Below, piece by piece: positions 1 to 11,600 of a DNA stretch of 64,000 nt. The stretch comes from Ignelater luminosus (taxonomy: Eukaryota; Arthropoda; Insecta; Coleoptera; Elateridae). The position numbers and the translations under genes are program-made. The first letter of the stretch is position 1, and every line of letters starts with the position of its first letter. The DNA lies in NCBI GenBank assembly GCA_011009095.1, contig VTPC01091248.1, forward strand, positions 62,001 through 126,000, read 5' to 3'. The notes beneath the pieces are model-generated. The model was not told the DNA's origin. It ran no database searches and saw nothing but the letters and a program-made list of their open reading frames with translations.

Positions 1-556
1 TATTATTATTATTATTATTAGTAATATTAGTATTATTATTATATAAGATTTTGTTAATAAAATATTCTGGATATGAATTATCTAATAATATTAGTTTTAG
101 TTTTTTGAAATTTTTATCTTTTAATGTGGGATGTGATAATTTTTCTATTCTATTTTTTAATGCTAAAATTAAATTTCTTTTCATATTCATAGAATGATAT
201 GAATGAAAATTAATGTACCTTCCTGAACTGGTTGGTTTTGTATACCAGTCAGTTATTAGAACGTTGTTTTCTAATCTTATAATTTTAGTATCTAAAAAAG
301 GGATGCTGTTGTTGATTTCTTCTTCGTAAGTGAATTGTATGTGTTGATTATAGTTGTTAAAAACATTTAATATCTCATCTATTTTATTTTTTGGTATTGA
401 ATGGATGATATCAACATATTTGTTTATAAATTCCATTTTAAAAGATAATTTTGGTATATAATTGATTAATAGATTATCTAAAACATATTGAGCTAATATT
501 GGTGAAATTTTGCTTCCCATTGGAGTGCCGAAAACTTGTTTATAAAAATTGATACA
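1..556 (-). mobile_element. Penelope-like element reverse transcriptase fragment (runs off window start)
   Basis: Read on the minus strand from about 540 down to 1, one open frame continues to the window edge with no stop. It starts at the RT signature FGTPMGSKISPILA (about 531-490). It then has KYVDIIHSIP (about 421-391), IPFLDTKI and TDWYTKPTSSGRYINFHSYH, a pattern typical of Penelope-like RTs in their palm and thumb regions. The catalytic box, usually YVDD, reads YVDI here, so the second aspartate seems lost, probably by a small deletion or substitution. The fingers part upstream of GTPMG is absent: the frame breaks at the inverted repeat at 512-616. The part nearest the window edge is Asn-rich because it runs into an AAT microsatellite (1-40). 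It is a truncated, probably dead copy. The family call is from motif recognition only. Confidence 0.72.
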
Positions 557-616
557 AATTATTTTTCATTCAACAACAATTTTTAGAAACAAGTTTTCGG
601 CACTCCAATGGGAATC
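512..616. repeat. Inverted repeat made from the Penelope RT motif
   Basis: The bases coding GTPMG on the minus strand (about 512-541) recur in opposite orientation at about 587-616. The arms share about 27 identical bases (core TTTTCGGCACTCCAATGGGA) and are separated by about 45 bp of AT-rich spacer. The RT fragment therefore ends in a head-to-head copy of its own sequence. Inverted partial copies are known for Penelope-like elements; a rearrangement at insertion is the inferred cause. Confidence 0.75.
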
Positions 617-1639
617 AAAATTAATAATAATCATTAAATAATTAGAAGTTATAATTGACATTTCAAAAAAAATTTTTTTTTTGACAAATGTTAAATTAAT
701 TTTTTAATACATATAAAATAAAAAAAAAACTTGATTATACATATAAAGATTTTTTCAAATATTTTGTTTACATCAAAAAACAATTATTATACTTCAAAGA
801 ATTTTTTAATTTTTATATGCAAAAATATTAAGTTATACTAATTATGTACGAAAAAGTTAACCTTTTTATTAATCTGTATACAACGTAAGTATAGAATTAC
901 AATTTTTTATCATTATATTATTAATAAGAATTCTCTTTAAACAGATCCTTGAAAAAGTTTATAAAAATAAACGAAAGCTTGGATAATTGGATTAGTTATT
1001 AATTATTAAAAGACCTTTAAACCCATAAAAATAAAGAAGATTAAATATCATAAGGTCGTTATCTTTAAACAATCTAAGTATAATTTACTTAGTTTGGTTT
1101 TTTTTTAAATGTTGATAGTAAATGATCATTTAGTATAGCCAATACGATTTTTACCTTTAATGGCAGCTGGAAATAATACTGAACTTTGAAGTCAAATTAA
1201 GATAGAAATCTTTATGGAAAACAAATTAGTCATGGAAGTCAAAATGTATGTCTCCGATTACTTTTTGATTGTTACAGAAAATAAATAAGTCATTTTAAAA
1301 TCTAAGAAGAAAGAAATCACAAATAATTGAAAATTATGACCATTATTTTCCAAACACAAGCTGCCCCCCCCCCATGCCAGTCATTGAGTAGAAACTCAAA
1401 AACTTAAAAATCATTTTATCCTTTACAATATTATTGAACTTGAGTATTAATGTTTTTAGACTTCCTTAGGTATCTGTGATAAACTTAATCTCATGATTTC
1501 TTAAAGATATGAAGGTCACTTAAGAATAAAATTTAACATTTTTGCTATTAAACAATTCTAAATATTTTAACAATCTTTTGGAAGAAAAGCATGTTTAGTA
1601 GAATTATGATCAATAATAACTTTTATTCAAAGCAAACAA
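617..1639. other. AT-rich intergenic DNA
   Basis: No supportable reading frame or repeat was recognised. It contains poly-A/T tracts and a run of nine C at about 1364-1372. It looks like unconstrained intergenic sequence. Confidence 0.5.
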
Positions 1640-2350
1640 ATAATATCTTTTTACGAAATTTTATTTTTCATATTTTGCACATTCATCTTCATAAAAATGA
1701 GCTGGCAAACATTCTATTCAATAAATTATAGTTATTTATTAAGAATGTTTTAGACAGTGTTTTATCCATGTAAGAATGTTTAAACGCAAGAATGCAGTTC
1801 GAGCATTTAATTTTCTTAAGTGGATAAAATGTAACTAAAACATGAATGCAATACAATGTTTTATCCACAATCACAAGCCCAAATTATTCGAATTTAATAA
1901 AAGAAAAACATCTGGGAATGCAAAGCATAACTTCAACGAACTCCTGTTTTGTTACTTTTTCAATTTTCGGCGGCCATTTTGACCATGTTCCCAAAGAGTT
2001 ATCAAAAAACGAAGATACCACATCGTCTTTAGTTTTTGATGTAGAATCCAAATCTGAAGTCAAAATTTCAAAATCTGACAAAAAATGCAGACAGACTTTG
2101 CAAATTCAGTAATGACTTCTTCAGAGTTCGTTGATAAACCGACATTTAAATATAAATGTTATGTCAATAAGTAACTATGCAAACACAACTAAAACAGAAA
2201 TGCAATATAACGTTTTATCCACAACAGTGGAATAAACTTTATTCCACTAGTGGATAAAATGTTAGTTAAAACCTTGTTAAAATGGTTCATAAGTGTGGAT
2301 AAAAATTCAATTATAGGTTGATTGTGGATAAAAGTATTTTGTTAGTAGGT
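1640..2350. repeat. Dispersed repeat with many GTGGATAAAA motifs and a short hairpin
   Basis: The motif GTGGATAAAA or its complement TTTTATCCAC occurs at least six times (around 1764, 1820, 1860, 2213, 2256, 2297 and 2329). Two stretches ending in GTTTTATCCACAA (about 1835-1875 and 2187-2226) are near-identical direct copies. At 2213-2263 the motif forms a hairpin with arms of about 23 bp (TTTTATCCAC near the start, GTGGATAAAA near the end). The middle part (about 1960-2110) resembles, in reverse complement, 13490-13615 near the RPA1 5' end, so it belongs to a dispersed family. The small open frames here are not credible proteins. Confidence 0.6.
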
Positions 2351-3151
2351 TACCTTGACTGGATTTTGTTTGATATCAGTTAACAAATAATTTCAAAATG
2401 TCAATACAAAATTAAAAGTTTAATTCAAATTGAACAATAAAAAAATGTATTTTATATGTATATGTATTTGGCATTTAGTAGAAGTGATGAAACTGCACAT
2501 GCTACTGCTAGGCTCTACACGGAAAGATGTCCACAAAGAAGACATCCTCTTCCCAACATATGTATAAGACTGGAACAACAAGTAATGAAAACTAGAAACT
2601 TCATTCCTAATGGATTTGTAGATCATGGATGTCAAAGATCTGTGCAAACTCCTGAGGTGGAAGATGCTGTTCTTACAAGAATTGAAAAAGCACCTTCTCA
2701 AGAGTACCAGAAATATTGCAGAAGTTGGAGTTAACCAACAACTTGTTTGGAATGTGGTTCATGACGAGAGATTCTACCCATATTATTATGCTAAGATTCA
2801 TTGGTTGCAACCATAAGACAACCTCAATGCAAGATTGAATTATTGCAATTGACTAATGAAGAAAACCCAGCTTTTCCAGGTCGTGTTACATGGACAGATG
2901 AAGCAAATTTCAGCCGAGATGGTTTGTTTAATCAACAGGACAAACATTATTATGATTTCAAGAATCCCCATGTAACATACCAGAGAAATGACTAATGCTG
3001 CTTTAGTGTAAATGTATGCGCTGGAATAATATTGCATACTGGCTTGTTTGATCCAGTCTTCCTTCTGAACAGATTAAATGGAGAAATGTTTTTAGATTTT
3101 CTGGAAGAAACCTTTGTGGATATTGTTCACAATATTTTATTAGCTGCAATA

Positions 3152-4487
3152 CGAGCCCGTCAACTATAGGTTTGGACACGTTAGAATTTTATTTTCTTTT
3201 TTAATTTCCTTAAATTAAAAGAACAAATTACAAATAGTAGTTTGGGTTTTTGTAAATAGTATGTAACACAAGTATTTATTAAATACTTGTAAATGTTTAC
3301 AAAACTTTATTATAAATAATAATAAACTTAAAATAGAAAAATGACAGTCCATTATAACTTCAGACACCACATTTACTTTTGCGCAACATCGCCCTTTGCT
3401 TTAATAACAGCCCTAATTCAAGCCGGCATGGAGTTTGTTAATTTTGTGCATTGCTCTGGACTTACAGAATTAAAAGAATAATTAACCACACACTTTCAAT
3501 GGGGTTTAAATCTGGGTTGCTAGAAGGCCATTTCATGGTATCTATCTCATAATTCTGCAACCACGTCTTAGTGGATTTGGCAGTATGGCACGATGCACCA
3601 TCTTGTTGAAAGATGTAATCCCCATCGTCCAACAAACATTCAGTAGATGGAAACAGACTCGTTTCCAGAATTTCTATATATATTTGGACATTACTGCTCC
3701 ATTAATAAAATGTAAACGTCCTAAAGCTTTACACGATATAAAGTTCATACAGTCTTTGTGATAAGTTGCACACGTCAAATTTAGACTCGTCACTAAATAT
3801 GACCCTGCTCCGTTGTTCTGTAGTCCAATCTAATCGTTCCTTAGCCTACTTCAGCCGATTCTTTTTCTGTTTGACAGTTAACAGAGGCTTTTCCTTTGCC
3901 TATTACAAAATGAATATTTTCATGTTGTCTCAATAGAAACGGATTTGTTAATGTTATCGGACCATAATTTACTTAAATCGCTAAATTAGCACAAATTTGT
4001 AGAGTACGTCCTGGGCTTTTACCAATTTCAAATGATCCTGTTTCTTTATATTTTTTAATTATGTCGGCAACTGTAGAGATTGGAATAATAGTTTTTTTGG
4101 CAATTTTTCACCCACTTTCACCTAATCTATGCAAATTTATAATCACATTGTGAATTTCTGCAGATGCAACTTTACCTCGACCCATAATTCTAAATTATTC
4201 TCTGAACCGACATGTTACCACTTGTTCTGTGTGTCAATTTAATCTACTGTACTGGCAAATTACAAACAATGAATGCGTCCAAGGATACAATTGACTAGAA
4301 TTTTCGCATTATACTGTAACAATTTTTTATAACGCATCTCTGTATAAATTTGCAACAGTAAGTATTTCATAAATACCTGTGTTACATACCATTTCAACAA
4401 CTCAAACTACTATCTACTTATAATTTGTTTTTTTAATTTAAGAAAATAAAATTCGAACGTGTCCAAACCTATAGTCGACAGGGCTTG
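3152..4487. mobile_element. Tc1-like DNA transposon inserted in the older transposase
   Basis: The ends are imperfect inverted repeats. The left reads CGAGCCCGTCAACTATAGG and then TTTGGACACG; the right, reversed, reads CAAGCCCTGTCGACTATAGG and then TTTGGACACG. Similarity continues inward for roughly 100 bp in total. Both ends are flanked by TA (3150-3151 and 4488-4489), the target duplication expected for Tc1/mariner. At 1,336 bp it has a usual length for a complete Tc1 element. It carries one broken transposase on the minus strand and interrupts the plus-strand transposase between its first and second catalytic blocks. Confidence 0.85.
3373..4185 (-). pseudogene. Tc1-family (DD34E) transposase pseudogene
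   Basis: The minus-strand frame starts MGRGKVASAEIHNVIINLHR and runs through a helix-turn-helix-like region (ISTVADIIKKYKETGSFE, then GRTLQICANLAI). The DDE domain shows RVIFSDESKFDV, then QQDGASCHTAKSTKTWLQNY and MKWPSSNPDLNPIESVW. Thirty-four residues separate the Asp of QQDG from the Glu of NPIE, which is the Tc1 DD34E spacing. It ends in AAG-TAA at 3373. An early stop after LGESG and several later stops and frameshifts make it inactive. Confidence 0.82.
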
Positions 4488-4872
4488 TACATAATTCTTA
4501 GTTCCAAATGGATCGAACACCAGTTCACAATATAGCTGCAGTGAGAAATTGGCTTCATACCAATTATCCCAACAAGTGGATTGCGGCCAGCACAAAGTTC
4601 CAACTTAACACTGCTAGACTTCTGTTTATAGTTTTATAGTCATGTCTACCAAAGACATGGTACTGATTTGTATAAACTCCAGCTACTACACCAACATCTT
4701 GGTTAGTCACTAATATTTCAACTATCATTCATTTATAATCCACAAGGACCGTATGATTAAAAGTCTCTATTTCAATAAAAATAACCGTTTAAAAATTGAA
4801 CTTGTAAAAAAAAGAAATTTCCTACTTACTTTAGATTTTAAATAATTTATTTACAATTAAAATATATACATT

Positions 4873-5993
4873 TTAAAATCTACCACTACGTTTACGTCCC
4901 GTGTACTTTGTATCAGCTCTCGTTTCTTTTCCTTGCCTTCTTCTCCTTTCTTTCTTTTCTATTATCCATTCTCTACTCTTTTTTAATGGCTTACCCCTAC
5001 TTTTCTTAAGATGTTCACGTTTTGCTGTGTATGATGCTTCTAGAATATATTCGATAATGCAATTTTCAAATATATCAAGTTCTATTACACTATACTTTAC
5101 CTTGTGATTTCTGTTCGGTACCTAATGCTTTAGGTAATGGCATGTTTCCACCAGTCATGAGAACAAGAAAGAATTTTTTAGCTTTACTTGAATTTGGATA
5201 GTCAATAACAAGGCCTCCATAAAAACCTGCTTTCATCGCTTGTGTTGTAACCAATTCCATTTGCTCATTATTCTCAGGATAGAATTGCAATACAGCACGA
5301 GCTGATCTGCTCTGTAAAATTATAATTTTCTTTATTTGTCACCAACAGAACATCAAAAATCTTTACCAAGCAAGCATAGAGACTACTAAAGAATTTGTAT
5401 AATCGTTGTACTGGTTTATGAGATGCTTTATCAGCATTGCACAGCCACTGCAGCGCAGATATACTAATAGCACCATCAAATGTGCCAGCACGAAAAGGAC
5501 ACCCTTGTCCCATATCAGACAACAGTAGATCTCCTTCTACTTCTCTTTCCAATGCCACATCTGTAAATATATACATATTTAAAACGACATTTTTTACCAT
5601 CATGAATACAAACCTAACATTGCTTTGGAGATATCAAGTCCAACCCAAAAATGTCCTTGATCTTCTAATACACTGCCACTTAAACCAGAACCACAGCCTA
5701 TATCCAGCAAATAACATGGAGTATCTTCTGGCAACGTCAATAATTCAATAGCCCGTTCACTCATTTGTACCTGAATATCAATAATTCTTGAACTAGGAAA
5801 AACATAAGTTTATACTTTATAATAGTTCCTAAAAGAAGTTAATAATTTCTTACTTTTGAGTGTATTTCTTTGCTTCTTCTTCATTGTAAAACTAAAATTA
5901 GAAAAATTGTTGCAGATTATAGACTATACCACAATGTATTTCACAATATGTACTTACTATATCTGGGGGTGCTAAATGTTCAGGTCTAGACAT
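4873..5993 (-). CDS. Bud23: 18S rRNA (guanine-N7)-methyltransferase Bud23
   Basis: Six exons: complement(4873-5039, 5101-5311, 5367-5560, 5614-5792, 5854-5891, 5958-5993). All introns are GT-AG and 53-66 bp, and the exons sum to 825 nt, giving 274 aa. The start [12 protein letters not shown] and the next exon [12 protein letters not shown] match the conserved N-terminus of the family. Residues 55-61 (DIGCGSG) are the SAM-binding motif I of a class I methyltransferase. [14 protein letters not shown] and [20 protein letters not shown] are the following Rossmann strands. The C-terminus is basic ([18 protein letters not shown]) and ends [11 protein letters not shown], the Bud23 tail. In other eukaryotes the enzyme works with Trm112 and methylates one guanine of 18S rRNA during 40S maturation in the nucleus. 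RPA1 upstream is on the same strand but unrelated. No lesion was seen. Confidence 0.95.
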
Positions 5994-7470
5994 TTTATTT
6001 ATGCTATATATTAATTCGTAGAAAAACCAGCAAATTATTTACGTACAATAAATTATTATCAGCTGAGTAAAATTGTTTGATTATCCACGTGCAATGCACA
6101 TTGCAGTTTTGCGAATTTGGTTTAGGTCATTTGCGCATAGTGATTTCAGCTACTTAAAAGCAAACTAACTAAACGTTTTTACTAAGTATAAAATAGTTCG
6201 AATACTCTATTAGCGCTAACATGGTCTTTTTGAGTATCTTTATCTAAAGTTTATTTTTTTTCTATTTTCATGTATCGGGAATTAACACATGAATTAAATT
6301 GTAAAAAAGAACTTTTATTTTATAACAGTAAATTGCATTACCAAAATGACATTTTTTATTGTTCTCAAGTCACCACTTGATCAATAAAAATCACCTGAGT
6401 CTACACTACACTACATCTATTTTTCAAGTTACAAATAATTAAGGCTCTAAATAATGTCACTGTCAGATGATCAGATCACATCAGCACGTCTTGTTAAAGC
6501 CACATAATTATTAATTTTTATGGAATAGGCTGACTAGAAGTTCTTTATATGTGGAATATAAACTATTACCTTTACTCTTAACACTTTTTTTAGTAGCTTC
6601 TGATCATATTCTTTAAATTTGTCTAACAAAGCTTCTTAACCCTTGTTATGATACCTTAATCATTTTTCCCCAAGGTTTAATGGGTACTGCTACTACTACT
6701 AATCATATAACAGTAAATTGTACATTCCAACATGTAGTTAATTTCAATGTTTATAATGAACCACAAGTGTTCATTTAATACTTGACATAACTATTTCAAA
6801 ATTGTAATGTTCTTAATAAACATTTATTTATTTCACAAATATTACAATTTATGCTAATATTTATTTATAAACTTTTCAACACCAGTATGTACATAATTAC
6901 TTATTTATATCCACTATTTATTGCCAAGCATAAAATTATTTCATTTAGTTTATTACCCTAGATTAACTGTAAACTGCTCTATCTAGAATTTCTACCACAT
7001 GGCATGCCCTATATCAGTTATCTATGCGGCATGCTCTCATGCTGGAATGTTCGAGTTATATCTGCACATACTTTAAGAATATTCTACTGTGTTTGAGGAG
7101 GCGAACCATCTAGTAGACAACCCAACACACTTGGGTCGTAAGCCTCTAGTTCTAGTAAGTGTAATACAGTAACGAGTAATTACTACCCATTCATCATTAA
7201 TAGTTTTCATTCCAACTAGCAACTCTCAGAAATAAGACAAGATATAATAAAAAATATTTAATAAATATTTTATTACATGAACTACTTCAATAATTCATTC
7301 TACATAATGAATTTAAAAAGATACACATGCACAACAATAATAGAAATTATATAAACAAGATTAAAATCTTCAACGACTGTTACAAAAATATAATTTATAA
7401 AATATAAAAATTAATCAAGAACTTAAAATGCAACTTCCTTTCAGTACAATTGCACAACTTGTTCTCAATA
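5994..7470. other. Intergenic DNA 5' of Bud23
   Basis: No coding potential or clear repeat family was recognised. The first 100 bp or so upstream of the ATG would hold the Bud23 promoter and 5' UTR; no TATA box is obvious. The rest is AT-rich. Confidence 0.45.
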
Positions 7471-7828
7471 TATAGGATGTTCCTAAATAATTGCAAGATA
7501 TTTGAAGGGGTAATTCCTTGGTTTATTTCTAGACAAAATGTTCATATAGAAATATTTTCAAAAATGCCTCCTGAGAGAGGTATAGCTCCCAAAGGGTTAA
7601 ACTCAAAATGTCATATTTTTGTTCCTTAATAAGGTCCTCTGTGTCATGCCACTATCACTGTCTTCAACTAAAATGCAGATTAAACTCATAGTGAAACAAA
7701 AAAAATATGGCATTTTGAAGGTAACTGTCTAAGCATTTTTGAACAGAAGTTTATATGAACTTTCTATCTTAAAGCAAATCAAAGAACGCCTTTTCAAATA
7801 TTTCACAATCATTTAGGAAAATCCTGTA
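7471..7828. mobile_element. Palindromic MITE-like element with long inverted repeats
   Basis: The left arm begins TATAGGATGTTCCTAAATAA (7471). The right arm, reversed, begins TACAGGATTTTCCTAAATGA (about 7828). The arms stay similar for about 100 bp on each side, including blocks such as GTTCATATAGAAATATTTTC against GTTCATATAAACTTCTGTTC, and TTCAAAAATGC in both. There is no protein. The end sequence resembles the CAGGGTGTCCCGAAAT type of terminus seen in many insect elements and also at about 59045 in this window. It is non-autonomous, and the superfamily is uncertain. Confidence 0.68.
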
Positions 7829-8097
7829 GGCTATAAAACTGTTGTGCAATAAAACGCAATCAGAGTAAGCATGGCTGCAGTGTCAGGAAAACTAATTTTA
7901 AAAGAATGGGTAACTCTCCAACAGACAATGGCTCTGGTTACATCCAAACAAGAGGATACCTCAAAAGAAGAGCAATCATTTAACAAAAATATATATGAGC
8001 ATGTTTCTTTTTGTACTATTTTGCTTGAATTAATAAACTCAAACGAAACCTGGAATTACCTGAACAACAGCTCAAAAATGATTTTTGTTTTTTTGTT

Positions 8098-8459
8098 TAT
8101 ACCGGATGGTGACTTACCTGATGCAGCATAAATCTGTTAGGTCCAATTATTTTCTTGCCTAATTATTTTAATAGCGACTTATTAAATTATAAATTTCAAA
8201 CTGTAATGACAAATTTAAGAGTGCTTCTTTGATTTCATAATTCCATGCCATCACTAACTTTGCTAAAACCATAGTTCCAATTTTTCCAGTTTCAGAATTT
8301 GGAAAATTGAAAAGCATGTAAAGATGCAGAATTTTTTCTCTCTACAAAAAACCTAATTCCACTGTGCTTCTAAAATAAAAAGGGAAGAAAATAATTAGAC
8401 ATTATAGATGTAGTATTGTAAATCCTATGCTGCATCGGGCAAGTCCCCACCTGGTATAT
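8098..8459. repeat. Short inverted-repeat pair flanking AT-rich DNA
   Basis: About 35 bp at 8098-8134 (core CCTGATGCAGCAT) recur inverted at 8421-8459 (core CCCGATGCAGCAT), with about five mismatches. The 290 bp between is AT-rich and non-coding. A decayed MITE is possible. It lies just downstream of the RPA1 stop codon. The 86-residue open frame at 7871-8131 ends in this repeat and is not credible as a gene. Confidence 0.45.
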
Positions 8460-8626
8460 TAAGATTTGGAACACAACACGCCCATAGTGGCAAATACAAG
8501 TATAATTTTTAAAATTAGAAAGTTTCTCCATTATAAATAGATTTTCTGGTTCCAATGATTCCTATCATAACAAACATTATGGAAAATATCAAGAACAATG
8601 CAGGATTTTAATAAACAATGTGCACA

Positions 8627-11600
8627 TTAATTTTTCATTCCCTGTAATTCATTGATTCTTGAAATTAAATGTGCATTATATTCTTTATAACTGATATTAT
8701 CTACTTTGATAGCAACTGTTTTTAAACGAGTTTCATCCTAAAACATTTAAGTTCATTTTATCACTGAAATAGTGATGATTATCAAACTATTTACATTATA
8801 GGTTTCTGTTTTAGCACGACATTTAAGTATGAACTGTTTAAAATTGGCTTTATCTGCAAGATCAGCTAAAGCTTGAGGATTAGCTTCTACAGCCTGACCG
8901 ACCTCTTCTGAAGTCATTCCCAAGACTTTCTCAGTTTCACTGGCAAACATGCTTATCCACTGATTACCACTCCAATCACCTGCATTAATCTGAAAAGAAA
9001 ATAAAATGCGTAATTGTTGTTTATACATTAATATAGTCTCACACATACCGATCCCAATAAACGATATTTAAAATTAGGATACTGACGTCCACATTTCTCG
9101 CAATTATACATGCCATTTTCCATGTCAACAACTTTTTTTTTACAATCATCTACTGGACATGATTTGTACAAACAATTTTCTGAACGGAACATTATGACTG
9201 TAGCTTTGGTTTGAAAATAAACACCCTTTTCGGCATCTTCTGAAGATAGATTTTGTGCTTCTTTCAAATTTAACCATTGCGTTTGGGAACCACCTATACT
9301 AGATCTAGAAAAACATCATCAATTTTTAATTCCAAGAATTTTAAAATAATTTTTAATGTTATTACGTAGAGCTTATATTTGTAACATTCTGCTGCATGCC
9401 ACCATTTTCAAACCAGCCTCTAAGACGATGTGATTCGGGTATATCCGGGTTAATTTTAAAAATACTACTTCCAAGTATGCTCAGATTCTTTCCTCCACCA
9501 AATTCTCCTATTTTTGCTCCTTTGATTGCAATTACAGGTTGAGAAGAGCCTTCAAATTTTTCAGCATCGGTACCCCACAAAGTTGCGGAAATCTACAAGT
9601 TTTATATTTAGTTCAAAGATTTAGATTTTATAAATTAAATTAAGACATAATTAACAACAAGAATACAGGATGTAATGATAGTTACCTTTATTATTATCTA
9701 TCTTCTCATTTTATGCATAAGCTTGAATTTATTTTAAGCTACAAGGAATTTAGAAAATAAAATGTCTTTGTAACCAAGATACTTTACATTTACTTTGAGT
9801 TTCCTTCGCCTGTTCAATAATTCTAAAACATTTTATAAGATAATAAACAAACAACAACGCAGAAATTTCTTTTCTTATAAAATGGTGCCTAAATAGTAGA
9901 AATACCTTTGGATATAAAAAGAGTAGGAAGGAGCAAACCGTTGCTGGTATATTAAGAAAAACAAGACGAATGTAGAAGCATCACAGCCATATTGAAGAAC
10001 CTTAGATGACTCATATAAATGACAACTGAAAGGTGTGAAGAGTGCTTTTTACAGAATAATGCATGTGTTTAGAGTAAAAAAAAAAATATTAATGGTCACG
10101 TTTATAACTATTTTGCATTGGAAAATATTTATTTAAATAAATTGTATACGTTGTTTAAATTAATTTAATATTTAAGTAATGATAAAGTACTTATTAGTGT
10201 TATAATATAAAAAATGTTAAGATAGTCTTATTAAATTTACCTCGGGAAACTACAAAAGGTTAAAATCCAACAAAATTAATAATTCATAGAATTTCTTAAT
10301 AAGAGACAAGAATATTTATGTGATCAAGTAATCATTGTAAATGTTATTTAGCTTCTCAGTGTGTGCTCAAGAGTGAAGATGTGAATAAAATATAAAAAAT
10401 GCCAGAAACCTGTCATTAACTAAGCTCAATTAAATAATTAATTATGAAGAGACTAAGATCTTTTATTTCCTTATTCTTCTATCAAAAAGGTAGATATACA
10501 TAATTAGATATCTTCACACGGACCAGAAACCAGCTTATTTATTAAATAAATGTTAACTTTACTTAAAACAATGCCAAGCAATGATAATACGCTTTTAAAT
10601 ATTTTTAAAATAAATGATTATTCAGTATATGAATCGAAAGATGCAAGAAGAGGAAAACCTGTGCTTACCACATATTCCTTCTTGCATCTTTCAATTCACA
10701 CACATTCCTATTCTATTTGAGCTTTCTTTTTTATTTATTAACTTATTTCTACACCCATAGTTTTCCAAAAACTACCTAATTAAGTAGATTTTTATTAATC
10801 AGAAGTATAATTTTTCAGAATTTACAATTAGATGTAAGACCATTTTATTTGCAAATGTTCTGTAACTGCAGAAAACCTTTTATAACAAGTTAATCTTATT
10901 TAAAGGGCAGTATTCTATTTTATAATACAGTTTCTTTCTTTTTGCAAGTGTACACATTTATTTCTTTGCCTATTTGTATCTATTTCTTATTGAGGATTCA
11001 GTTAACCTAAAAATTCAAAATAAAATTTACTTATTAACTTCCTTTTTGTTCTTAATTCTCTACTTTTACATTACAAAATATGATATTTTTAATAGTTTTC
11101 ATTTTAATGTTGGCTATTACTTGAAAAAATACTAACAACACTTCAACAGAAATAACCATTTTGGGCCATGCTAAGATGTATTGCATGCTCCTTCTTACTC
11201 TCTTTATATTCAAAGAGAAATACCGTGGCTTATTTTTCCTTGTTTTCTAGATCATCCATCTATTGTTTCAAACTTTGAGATAATTATCAAAACATACAGG
11301 TAAGTGGAATCTTAAGATTTCTTTACTTGATTAAAACATTCCATATCTAGAAGATAAGGGTAAAACATTGTGCAAAACTTATTGCATATTTCACAACTTA
11401 TACAAGTATAAACAAGTTTAAGTAATCTAATGTGAGATAAGACAAAGTCAACTTTAAAACTTTTTTGTTACCTGCTATTAGTATATGAACAAAATAAATT
11501 CTGGCTGTTTTTCTTCTGTAACTCTAAACTTGTTTTTTTAGTTAAAATTCTATTGCCTAAACATGTTATTTGCTTACAAGCTTACAAAATCTACCAAGTT

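Larger units (their letters stand above)
2456..4600 (+). pseudogene. DDE transposase pseudogene (Tc1/mariner/IS630-like), split by a nested transposon
   Basis: Fragments in several plus-strand frames resemble a DDE transposase common in insect genomes. They include an N-terminal part with FVDHGCQRSVQTPEVEDAVL, then VGVNQQLVWNVVHDERFYP, then FPGRVTWTDEANFSRDGLFN with the first acidic residue (about 2878-2950), then NPHVTYQRN and LNGEMFLDFLEET (about 3070-3110). The frame then stops abruptly at 3150. It resumes at about 4500 with FQMDRTPVHNIAAVRNWLHT, the second acidic block. Removing 3152-4487 plus one TA rejoins the two halves. Frameshifts, in-frame stops and an Arg in the DG(A/T)P block show that it is dead. 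No terminal repeats of this outer copy were found. Confidence 0.8.

Noticed and set aside
7871..8131. 86-residue plus-strand frame
   Set aside because: Ends inside an inverted repeat, no recognised motif, and no splice-consistent neighbour exons.
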